Assembly (NCBI RefSeq): GCF_900187375.1
Contig: NZ_FYEW01000001.1
Location: 1,178,001 to 1,242,000, forward strand
Length of the DNA stretch: 64,000 bases
Reading direction: 5' to 3'
Source of the DNA: Hymenobacter gelipurpurascens
Lineage (GTDB): Bacteria > Bacteroidota > Bacteroidia > Cytophagales > Hymenobacteraceae
Shown: positions 1 to 7,420 of the stretch, in pieces
How positions within the stretch are numbered: the stretch's first letter is position 1
Layout of the letters: each line of letters begins with the position of its first letter
Position numbers and translations under genes: made by a program
Notes under the pieces: model-generated
Database searches by the model: none
What the model was told of the DNA's origin: nothing
The model's input: the letters and a program-made list of their open reading frames with translations, nothing else

Positions 1-152
1 GTCAGGCCGCCGGTGGAAGTGCCGGTTTTGGTAGTGGTAGGCTGAGGCAGCTTGATGTTGCCGAGCTTCGGGAGTTTGAACAACTGAGCCGAGGCGGCGG
101 TGTGCAGCCCCAGGGAGGCCAGCAACAGGAAAGTAAAACGTATCTTTTTCAT
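1..152 (-). CDS. secreted protein, N-terminal fragment (probable DUF4197 paralogue)
   Basis: The gene runs off the left edge; only the first 50 codons are visible. It opens with a typical Sec signal peptide (MKKIRFTFLLLASLGL, cleavage near ASAQ), followed by a Lys/Pro and then Thr/Gly-rich linker. It lies upstream of a DUF4197 gene on the same strand, with the same plan of signal peptide plus Thr-rich linker, so a tandem paralogue is plausible. The domain itself is outside the window, so the family is inference. Confidence 0.6.
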   Translation of the reverse strand, partial: MKKIRFTFLLLASLGLHTAASAQLFKLPKLGNIKLPQPTTTKTGTSTGGL

Positions 153-375
153 GAGAATCGAGAAAAGCCAAAGCAAGAAACAGACCTCCTAGGCCACTCC
201 TCACTTTTGCACAAACCGGACCAAATTGCCCCGATGAGCTTGGGCCAGAGAAAGTAGCCGGATAAGTAACAGAGCCCTTTTGCCTTATACTTCTACCTAT
301 TAAAAGAGGCTACTGCAAGCAGCTACTTGCCACCCGGCCCTATATTGGAAACCCATTATCGTGTAGCCCGCTGCT

Positions 376-1209
376 TTATCGGCCAAAGACGTTCTTTAAT
401 ATCTCGGTACCACGAGCGGCCGGGCGCAATCGGATCCGCCCTTCTTCCTCGGCTACCAAGGTAAACAGGCCATTCACGGTTTGCTGGGTAGCGTAGGGCG
501 TTAGCTCCGCGTTGATCGGCGTCATGAGCGGAATCTTGTTGTAGCGGTTCACCATTTCAGCGTAGAGCCGGGTGGCCCCCGTTTGGTCGAGTGCCTGCTT
601 CACAATGGGCTGCAACGTAGCACGAAGCTGCTCTTCCGTACCGGAGCGCAGCAGTTGCGTAGCGGCATCAGGCTGGCGCGATGCAGCCAGCGTCAGCGCA
701 TCTTGAATATTCAGGTTTTGTACCGCCCCCAGGAAAATAGGCTTAGCCTGGGCAGATGCCGTTTCGGCGCTATGGTTGAGGGCTATTTCAAAGTTATCTA
801 CTAGAGCGCCAAGCCGTAGGCCACGCAGCGTAGTGGCTACTAGTTGCGCCTCGGGCGGAAACGGAATGCGGATATCGGCATCAGAGTTGAAGCCTTCGGG
901 CGAGCCACCCAGCTCTATGGCTCGGGTGACGCCTTGCGTCAGGGCGGCGCGTAGGCCAGTGGTTGCCTCGTCTGCCGTGAGCGGCGCAACTACCGGAACT
1001 GCTACGACGGGTGCCACCACTTTCGCTTTCGCAGTGGTCTTGGCTGTTGTCGTCTTCTTGGCGGGCGTGGTCTTTTTTGCCGCCGAAGTCGTGGTTTTTT
1101 TCGTGGTGGTAGCCGTTTTTTTGGCGGTGGTTTTGGTCTGAGCTTGGCTCAACTGCGTAGTGGCGAGGGCCAGGCCGAGGCCAAGCGCAAACGTGCGAAA
1201 CGGGGTCAT
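376..1209 (-). CDS. DUF4197 domain-containing secreted protein
   Basis: A 277-residue secreted protein of unknown function. Residues 1-23 form a signal peptide ending near LSQAQ. Residues 25-63 are a low-complexity Lys/Thr/Ala tract (repeated KKTT/TAKK). The remaining ~195 residues match DUF4197 as I know it: the ALTQGVTRAIELGG start, IRIPFP, the LVDNFE..LN helix, AKPIFLGAV and a C-terminal AEEEGRIR..PAARGTEILK. DUF4197 is an all-helical family common in Bacteroidota and Proteobacteria with no known role. The basic linker is unusual for the family and could bind polyanions or simply act as a spacer. It lies 166 bp from the divergent cinA start, counted from its own start codon at 1209 to just before 1309 (about 100 bp). 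Confidence 0.85.
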   Translation of the reverse strand: MTPFRTFALGLGLALATTQLSQAQTKTTAKKTATTTKKTTTSAAKKTTPAKKTTTAKTTAKAKVVAPVVAVPVVAPLTADEATTGLRAALTQGVTRAIELGGSPEGFNSDADIRIPFPPEAQLVATTLRGLRLGALVDNFEIALNHSAETASAQAKPIFLGAVQNLNIQDALTLAASRQPDAATQLLRSGTEEQLRATLQPIVKQALDQTGATRLYAEMVNRYNKIPLMTPINAELTPYATQQTVNGLFTLVAEEEGRIRLRPAARGTEILKNVFGR

Positions 1210-1308
1210 TTAGAAAAAGACGTAAAACCTGACGGCCGGAGTGGCGGTCTTCTGCGTTGAGAGGCCAATATTGCGCCAAATCCAGCCCCCATCCTAACCT
1301 ACTTCCTC

Positions 1309-2562
1309 ATGCCGACTCTCCCCGTCGTTGAAATCATGACCATTGGCGACGAACTGCTCTACGGGCAGGTTATCGACACCAACTCGGCCTTCATGGGCCA
1401 GGAGTTGGGCAAACTGGGCCTGCGCGTGCGCCAGATTACCAGCGTATCAGACCGCGCCGATGAAATTGTAGCAGCCCTAGACCTGGCCCGGCAACGCGCC
1501 GATGTAATCCTGATGACTGGTGGCCTAGGCCCCACTAAAGATGACCTGACCAAGCACGTACTGGCCCGCTACTTCGGCGCCGAGCTGGTGATGCATGAGC
1601 CTACATTGCAGCATGTAGAAGGAATTTTTGCGCGCTACAAGCGGCCTATGCTGGAGGTAAACCGCCAGCAGGCCATGGTTCCAGCTAATTGCACGGTGCT
1701 GCACAACGCGCTGGGCACCGCACCGGGCATGTGGTTTGAGGACCAGGGCACCGTATTCGTGAGTATGCCAGGCGTGCCCTTCGAGATGAAAGGGCTGATG
1801 AAAGACGAGGTGCTGCCGCGCCTGCAGCAGCACTTCCAGACGCCCCCCATTGAGCACCTGGTAGTGCAGACAGTAGGCCTGGGCGAATCGTATTTGGCAG
1901 AGAAAATTGCTGACTGGGAAAACGCCCTGCCCGAAAACTTCAAACTGGCCTACCTACCCTCTCTGGGTGGCGTGCGCCTGCGCCTTTCCGGCTACGCCGA
2001 TGGGCAGCCCGATTTGCGCGGCCGCATGGAAGCCCTGCTACCAGCACTCCGCGAGCAGCTCGGCGAGGTAATTTTTGCCGTGGGTGAAATCCCGCTGGAG
2101 CAGGCCGTAGGCCAGTTGCTGCAGGAACGCGGCCTCACGGTGGGCACCGCTGAAAGCTGCACCGGTGGCTATGTGGCCTACCGCCTCACCAGCGTGGCGG
2201 GCAGCTCGGCCTATTTCCGGGGCAGTGTAGTGGCCTATAGCAACGAGGTGAAAGTGCAGCAGCTGGGCGTGAAGCCCGAAACTCTGCAGGCGCATGGCGC
2301 CGTGAGTGAAGCCACCGTGCGCGAAATGGCCGAAGGCTTGCGTCAGCACCTGGGGGTAGATGTAGCCATTGCCACCAGCGGCATTGCCGGCCCAGATGGG
2401 GGCACCGCTACCAAGCCCGTAGGCACCATCTGCATCGCCTACGCCGACAAGCACCAGACCGTCAGCCGGCAGTTCAGCTTCGACCGCGGCCGCCAGCTTA
2501 ACGTAGAATACACCTCCACGGCCGTCCTGAATCTGCTGCGGCTGAGTTTGCCCGTGGCCTAG
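1309..2562 (+). CDS. cinA: CinA-family nicotinamide-nucleotide amidohydrolase
   Basis: A 417-residue full-length CinA. The N-terminal ~170 residues are a MoaB/MogA-like domain (IMTIGDELLYG at the start and the TGGLGPTKDD loop near residue 70), which in homologues carries ADP-ribose pyrophosphatase activity. The C-terminal ~155 residues are the PncC amidase domain with the TAESCTGG signature that holds the catalytic Ser, then SVAGSS and GIAGPDGG. Together these salvage pyridine nucleotides by deamidating NMN. The stop codon TAG lies inside the repeated GGCCTAG motif. The name reflects competence induction in pneumococcus, but nothing here shows a competence role. Confidence 0.95.
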   Translation: MPTLPVVEIMTIGDELLYGQVIDTNSAFMGQELGKLGLRVRQITSVSDRADEIVAALDLARQRADVILMTGGLGPTKDDLTKHVLARYFGAELVMHEPTLQHVEGIFARYKRPMLEVNRQQAMVPANCTVLHNALGTAPGMWFEDQGTVFVSMPGVPFEMKGLMKDEVLPRLQQHFQTPPIEHLVVQTVGLGESYLAEKIADWENALPENFKLAYLPSLGGVRLRLSGYADGQPDLRGRMEALLPALREQLGEVIFAVGEIPLEQAVGQLLQERGLTVGTAESCTGGYVAYRLTSVAGSSAYFRGSVVAYSNEVKVQQLGVKPETLQAHGAVSEATVREMAEGLRQHLGVDVAIATSGIAGPDGGTATKPVGTICIAYADKHQTVSRQFSFDRGRQLNVEYTSTAVLNLLRLSLPVA

Positions 2563-2642
2563 GCCAGTTGCCCGCTTAGGTGTCGGCAAAGTAAGTCGGC
2601 GGCCCGCGGAACAGGATTATCTGTGATTCCGGACACAACAGC

Positions 2643-2650
2643 TACCTTTG
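2643..2650 (+). promoter_or_regulatory. Bacteroidota-type -7 element (TACCTTTG)
   Basis: TACCTTTG matches the TAnnTTTG -7 consensus of Bacteroidota sigma-A promoters. It lies 103 bp before the E2 start codon, implying a leader of about 95 nt. No clear -33 TTG is visible. Confidence 0.5.
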
Positions 2651-2753
2651 GCCTGCTTTTCGGCTCGTACACCCACCCAAGCTACGCGGGCAGCTACAGC
2701 GAATATCAGACCTTCAACTACCCACCATCCCCCTAACACCCCCTACCAACCGC

Positions 2754-4166
2754 ATGGCACGAGTGGAAATGACGATGCCCAAGATGGGCGAATCCATCAT
2801 GGAAGGCACCGTTCTGAAATGGCTCAAACAAGTAGGCGACCCCATTGAGCAGGACGAATCAGTACTGGAAGTAGCTACCGATAAGGTAGATACCGAAGTA
2901 CCTGCTCTCCACGCCGGCGTATTGCAGGAGATTCTGGTGCAGGAAGGCCAGGTTGTAGCCGTAGGCGCTCCTATTGCCGTTATTGAGACCGATGCCGCCA
3001 GCGCGGGCACTCCGGCTCCGGCCGCTGCTGCTGCTGAAGGAGCTCCTTCCATCAATGGTGCTGAGAAGCCAGCCGCTGAAGTTCCGTATGTACCGGCCGT
3101 GGCCACCGCTCAGGCAGCTCCTGCTACGGCTGGTGCCGCACAGCCCCAAACGGGCCGCTTCTACTCGCCGCTGGTGCTGAGCATTGCCCGCGAGGAAGGC
3201 ATTTCGATGGCTGACCTGGAATACCTGCCCGGCACTGGCAGCGAAGGCCGCGTTACGAAGAAAGACATTCTGGATTATGTAGCCGGCGGCAAGCAGCCCC
3301 TAGGCCAGTCGGCGGCATCCCCAGCGGCCGTAGCGCAGCCTCAGGCTCCTGCCCCCCAGGCCGCTCCTGCTACCCCGCAGCCAGCGGCCACACCACAGAC
3401 TGCTGCATCGGCGGCATCTGCTGCTCCGGCTACCAAAGCTGTGCCTTCTATCAGCGGCAACCAGGAGTTGATTGAGATGGATCGTATGCGCAAGATGATT
3501 GCCCAGCGCATGGTCGACTCCAAGAAGATTTCTCCCCACGTTACCTCGTTTGTGGAGGCTGATGTGACCGACATCGTGAACTGGCGCAACAAGCACAAGG
3601 ATGCCTACAAGAAGCGCGAAGGCGAAAACCTCACCTTCACGCCCATCTTCATTCAGGCCATTGCGCGCGCCATTCAGGATTTCCCGATGATCAACGTTTC
3701 CATTGAGGGCGACTACATCATCAAGAAGCGCGATATTAACGTAGGTGTGGCTGTGGCCTTGCCTTCCGGCAACCTCATTGTGCCCGTTATTCACAACGCC
3801 GATCAGCTCAACCTTAATGGCCTGAGCAAAAAGCTGAATGATCTGGCCAACCGCGCCCGTACCAACAAGCTGAAACCCGAAGACCTGGAAGGCGGCACCT
3901 ACACCGTGTCCAACGTGGGTTCTTTCGGCAACGTGATGGGTACGCCCATCATCATGCAGCCACAGGTAGCTATTATGGCTGTGGGCGCTATCAAGAAGAA
4001 GCCCGCCGTAATTGAGACGCCCCAGGGCGACCTGATTGGCGTGCGCCACTTCATGTTCCTCTCGCATAGCTACGACCACCGCGTGGTAGATGGCTCGCTG
4101 GGGGGCATGTTCGTGCGCCGCGTGGCCGACTACCTAGAGCAGTTCGACCCCAACACGACCATCTAG
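2754..4166 (+). CDS. 2-oxoacid dehydrogenase complex, dihydrolipoyl acyltransferase (E2)
   Basis: A 470-residue E2 subunit that passes acyl groups from E1 to CoA. Residues 1-78 form one lipoyl domain with the lipoylated Lys44 in ATDKVDTEVPA. An Ala/Pro-rich linker follows. Residues ~136-172 are the peripheral subunit-binding domain (FYSPLVLSIAREEGI...GRVTKKDIL). A second long Ala/Pro/Thr linker leads to the catalytic domain (~235-468), with the active-site His442 and Asp446 in HRVVDG. E1 and E3 genes are not adjacent, so the substrate (branched-chain 2-oxoacid, 2-oxoglutarate or pyruvate) cannot be fixed from this window. The motif and single lipoyl domain are most like branched-chain or OGDH-type E2. 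Confidence 0.93.
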   Translation: MARVEMTMPKMGESIMEGTVLKWLKQVGDPIEQDESVLEVATDKVDTEVPALHAGVLQEILVQEGQVVAVGAPIAVIETDAASAGTPAPAAAAAEGAPSINGAEKPAAEVPYVPAVATAQAAPATAGAAQPQTGRFYSPLVLSIAREEGISMADLEYLPGTGSEGRVTKKDILDYVAGGKQPLGQSAASPAAVAQPQAPAPQAAPATPQPAATPQTAASAASAAPATKAVPSISGNQELIEMDRMRKMIAQRMVDSKKISPHVTSFVEADVTDIVNWRNKHKDAYKKREGENLTFTPIFIQAIARAIQDFPMINVSIEGDYIIKKRDINVGVAVALPSGNLIVPVIHNADQLNLNGLSKKLNDLANRARTNKLKPEDLEGGTYTVSNVGSFGNVMGTPIIMQPQVAIMAVGAIKKKPAVIETPQGDLIGVRHFMFLSHSYDHRVVDGSLGGMFVRRVADYLEQFDPNTTI

Positions 4167-4184
4167 TCATTCAATAAACAGTGA

Positions 4185-4230
4185 AGAGGGTTGATAGCTA
4201 AGCCAGCAGTGGCCTAGCTATCAACCCTCT
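4185..4230 (+). terminator. intrinsic terminator after the E2 gene
   Basis: Perfect 16-bp stem (4185-4200 with 4215-4230), 14-nt loop, followed by CCTTTTT. The loop and the start of the right arm carry a GGCCTAG motif. Confidence 0.85.
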
Positions 4231-4255
4231 CCTTTTTCCTTTGCCCGCTTCTACC

Positions 4256-4468
4256 ATGAATAAAGCTCTGCCCCTGGTGGCCCTACTCATTGCGCTAGGC
4301 CTCATTCTGTTCCTCTACCAGCAGCTGCGCACAACTGAGCAAGCCCTAGTACGCTCTGAGCGCCGCTTCAGCGACTGTGAGAAAGTCAATTTCCAGTTGC
4401 AGAACCAGCTGGTAGAAGCAACGCGTGGCCCCGTGCCGGACAGCCTGCGCGTGATTAGCGGCGAGTAG
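4256..4468 (+). CDS. small single-pass membrane protein with coiled-coil tail
   Basis: A 70-residue protein starting at the ATG at 4256; a TTG five codons earlier is possible but unlikely. Residues 5-22 form one hydrophobic helix (PLVALLIALGLILFLY). The rest is a charged, heptad-like segment (QQLRTTEQALVRSERRF...NFQLQNQLVE), probably a short coiled coil on the periplasmic or cytoplasmic side. It sits between two hairpins, so it is probably its own short transcript or read-through from E2. I do not recognise a family. The architecture resembles small division or envelope scaffolds, but no function can be assigned. Confidence 0.6.
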   Translation: MNKALPLVALLIALGLILFLYQQLRTTEQALVRSERRFSDCEKVNFQLQNQLVEATRGPVPDSLRVISGE

Positions 4469-4503
4469 GTAACGACTAAGCTACATTACAGCACTAAATA
4501 GCG

Positions 4504-4565
4504 TGGCCTAGCAACAAGAAGGGCGCATTCTCCGCGGAGAATGCGCCCTTCTTGTTGCTAGGCCA
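4504..4565. terminator. loop-free 62-bp perfect palindrome, bidirectional terminator
   Basis: The 62 bases from 4504 to 4565 are their own reverse complement without a mismatch or spacer (centre CTCCGCGGAG). Both ends carry the TGGCCTAGC motif. It lies between convergent genes (the small membrane protein on plus, the TonB receptor on minus), so it probably stops transcription from both sides. No strong T-tract follows on either strand. Confidence 0.75.
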
Positions 4566-4572
4566 GTTTCAA

Positions 4573-7128
4573 CTACGGACGGCCGCCGCTGGTTCCCTGG
4601 GCGGGCGTAGCGCCGGCGCCATTGCCACCGTCGCCGCCGTCTTTCAGGTCGTCGTTGTTAACGGAGCGCTTACGCTTGGGCTGTGTCATGCTCATCTTAC
4701 CGATGCGGTAGCTCATGTTGAAGCGGAAACCAATGCGGCGCACCACGTTCACGCTGCTCTGGTCGAGCGTGTAGGAGCTGATTTCGCTGCGGATCTTGTT
4801 GGTGGGCGTAAAGAAGTTATCGGCGCCGAAGCCGAAGCTGCCCTTCTTCTCCGCGAAGTCTTTCTTAAAGCCCAGGCTGTACACCCCGAAACCGCCCTGA
4901 TAGCCCTGCAGCTGCACCTGACGGCCCCGGTAGAAGCTAAAGAACTGCAGACCCCATCCTTTCGTGAAGGTATAGCCGCCCATTAAGCGGCCACTGACCA
5001 CTAGGCCTTCGTTCTTAGCCGCAAAACGAACATCGCTCAGGCCGTTATTCAGCATGGCGTAATAGATATCCGTGCCGCCGCCAACGGTGAGCTTGTTGTT
5101 GAGGTTGACGTTAGCGAAGATGCTGCCGCCATACGCGTTTTCCTCCCCGATGTTCCGATACGTGGTGGTAATGGTATCACCGCTTACCGTCCGGAAAGGC
5201 TGAATGGAGCCGGTGGTGTTGCGCGCGAAGGCCGTGAAGTTGAGCGAGGTTTGCTTGATGAAGGTGTTGTAGCCCAGCTCGTAGTTGTTGGTGTATTCGG
5301 GCTGCAGTTCTGGGTTACCCTGCGTGGCGTTCAGCGGGTTGGGCGCTTGACGGTTGGGGTTCAGGAATTGCAGTGATGGGCGCTGAATCCGGCGGTTATA
5401 GGCCGCTTTCAGCGTGTTGCCGTTGGTGAGCTTGCGCGACAGGTTCACGCTCGGCACCAGCACGCCGTACGATGGAATCGACACATTATCCGCGTTCTGG
5501 AACTTGGCGTCGATGGTCGTGTACTCGTAGCGTGCCCCGGCTTTCAGGGTGTAGCTTTTCAGGAAGCCCAGCGTGTAGGCCGCGTAGCCTGCCGCCACAT
5601 TCTGGTTATAAGTGAACACGTTGGAATTGCCCACCTGATTGTCGATCTGCCCATTACGCAAGGAAACATAGTTGCTGTTCACCTCGCGCATGATGTCCTT
5701 GGCGCCAAACTCCAGTAGCTGGGTTTTGCTCAAGGGCGTCTGATAATCAGCTTGCACCGTGATTTCCTGGTTGTAGCTGTCGTTCTCATTGCGCAGCTGG
5801 CTGCCCGCCTGCAACCCTTCCCGAATGTCGTTGGTGAAGTCGTTCGTGCGGTTGTTGCGGCTGAACTGGCCTAGCAGGCTGAGCTCGCGCTGGGGCGTCT
5901 CGAAGGTGCGCGTGTAGTTCAGGGTAGCGTCGAGGGTGTTGGAGCGGTCCAGCACCGTCACGTCACGTAGGCTGTTGATGACGCTGCCATCGGTGCGCAC
6001 GGTGTTGGCGCGTAGGCCATCCTGGTAGCTGTTGCCATTGCGCACACCCAGCTGCACCGAGGCCGAGAGGAAGTTGTACTTGTTGATATCGTAATCCCAG
6101 CCCAGCGTGTAGCGCCCAAACAGGTTTTCGTTGCGCGTATCGGCGCTCTGCGTAGTGGTGCTGAGCAGGTTCCGGTTGAGGTCGTAGGTGCGCTGGTTGT
6201 TGGTGAAGCTGCCTGGCGTATTGTATTGCGCCCGGCCGCCGCCACCCAGCGAGAAGCCCATTTTGCCGGTACGGTAGGCCGCGTTCAGGCCGAGGTCGGC
6301 GCTGCGTAGGCCACCGCTTCCGCGGGCATCCAGCGTGAAGCCCTGCAGGTTGTTCTGCTTGGTGACAATGTTGATGATACCGCCCGAGCCTTCCGCGTCG
6401 TACTTCGCCGAGGGCGAGGTAATAACTTCCACGGACTTAATCTGATCCGCCGGAATCTGCTTTAGCGCATCGGCAATGCTACCCGCCGAGATGGTGCTAG
6501 GCCGGTTGTTGATGAGTACCCGAATATTGGAGCTACCGCGCAGGCTCACGTTGCCATCCAGGTCAACGGAGAGCGAGGGAACACGCTTGAGCACGTCAGT
6601 AGCGTCGCCGCCGCGGGTGGTTTCGTCCTTCTCGGCGTTATAGACGGTGCGGTCCACCTTCTCCTCAATCAGGCTGCGCTGGCCTTCTACCTTCACTTCG
6701 CCCAGCGCCTGCGCCGTCGATTCCAGCGAAATAGCCCCGAGCGCTACCGTGTTGCCATCTTCCGTGATGACCACGCCCGGCTTCTCCACCAGCTTGTAGC
6801 CAATGAAGGTTACCTGCACGGTATAAGTACCGGCGGGCACGCGCGGAATGCTGAATTTACCGTTATCGTCGGCGGCGGTGCCATCCACGGGCTTGCCGGT
6901 GGTGGGGTTGAGCAGGGCAATGGTGGCGTAGGGCACCGGTTGTTTCGTACCGGCATCCACGATGGTGCCTGTTACGCGGCCACTACCCGATTGCGGCGCG
7001 GGCGCCTGGCCTTGTGGCGCACCGCCACCTGGCCTACCAGCCCCGGCGGGCCGCTCGCCCGTGGGCATTTGGGCCAAAACGGCATGCCCGCCGCTTGTGA
7101 GAAGAATAAGAAGGAAAAGCTTTTTCAT
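4573..7128 (-). CDS. TonB-dependent outer-membrane receptor with carboxypeptidase-regulatory-like domain
   Basis: An 851-residue receptor from the ATG at 7128 (MKKLFLLILLTSGG...LAQ signal peptide); an upstream ATG at 7152 adds eight residues before it and is unlikely. After a Pro/Gly/Ala-rich stretch comes a CarboxypepD_reg-like fold (GTIVDAGTKQPVPYATI), then a plug domain (ATDVLKRVPSLSVDLDGNV, IRVLINNRP, GSGGIINIVTK) and an OMP_b-brl_3-type 14- to 22-strand barrel. It belongs to the 'outer membrane beta-barrel family' group without a SusD partner, so a siderophore, peptide or metal substrate is more likely than a glycan. The C-terminal tail is Gly/Asp-rich and lacks the usual terminal Phe, which is odd for a BAM substrate. 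Confidence 0.9.
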   Translation of the reverse strand: MKKLFLLILLTSGGHAVLAQMPTGERPAGAGRPGGGAPQGQAPAPQSGSGRVTGTIVDAGTKQPVPYATIALLNPTTGKPVDGTAADDNGKFSIPRVPAGTYTVQVTFIGYKLVEKPGVVITEDGNTVALGAISLESTAQALGEVKVEGQRSLIEEKVDRTVYNAEKDETTRGGDATDVLKRVPSLSVDLDGNVSLRGSSNIRVLINNRPSTISAGSIADALKQIPADQIKSVEVITSPSAKYDAEGSGGIINIVTKQNNLQGFTLDARGSGGLRSADLGLNAAYRTGKMGFSLGGGGRAQYNTPGSFTNNQRTYDLNRNLLSTTTQSADTRNENLFGRYTLGWDYDINKYNFLSASVQLGVRNGNSYQDGLRANTVRTDGSVINSLRDVTVLDRSNTLDATLNYTRTFETPQRELSLLGQFSRNNRTNDFTNDIREGLQAGSQLRNENDSYNQEITVQADYQTPLSKTQLLEFGAKDIMREVNSNYVSLRNGQIDNQVGNSNVFTYNQNVAAGYAAYTLGFLKSYTLKAGARYEYTTIDAKFQNADNVSIPSYGVLVPSVNLSRKLTNGNTLKAAYNRRIQRPSLQFLNPNRQAPNPLNATQGNPELQPEYTNNYELGYNTFIKQTSLNFTAFARNTTGSIQPFRTVSGDTITTTYRNIGEENAYGGSIFANVNLNNKLTVGGGTDIYYAMLNNGLSDVRFAAKNEGLVVSGRLMGGYTFTKGWGLQFFSFYRGRQVQLQGYQGGFGVYSLGFKKDFAEKKGSFGFGADNFFTPTNKIRSEISSYTLDQSSVNVVRRIGFRFNMSYRIGKMSMTQPKRKRSVNNDDLKDGGDGGNGAGATPAQGTSGGRP

Positions 7129-7370
7129 GTAGTAAGAGGGGAATACCAGCATCCGGTAAGCCGGTTATCAATTATTGTTTTGGCTTGCTTCACGAAACTA
7201 CCTACCCGACTTCCGCCCGAAAAATGAACCCGACCAACCGGCCGATTCCTGCGGCAGAAGCCCGATAATGTCCGCGCGAATGCCGGGCAACCGGAGCCAC
7301 AGACGCAACTTTGTGGCTGGGGTGGCACGCGGGCCCGAATATTTCTGGAAATACTGTGAGCACTATGCAA

Positions 7371-7398
7371 ACGGCCACTCCGTAACCGGAGTGGCCGT
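7371..7398 (-). terminator. hairpin after the oligopeptidase gene
   Basis: 12-bp perfect stem (7371-7382 with 7387-7398) with a TAAC tetraloop. It sits downstream of the oligopeptidase stop on the minus strand and upstream of the TonB receptor. The T-tract is weak, so termination may be partial. The rest of 7129-7420 holds no gene that I can support. Confidence 0.6.
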
Positions 7399-7420
7399 CA
7401 GTTGTTTATTGCACTATACT

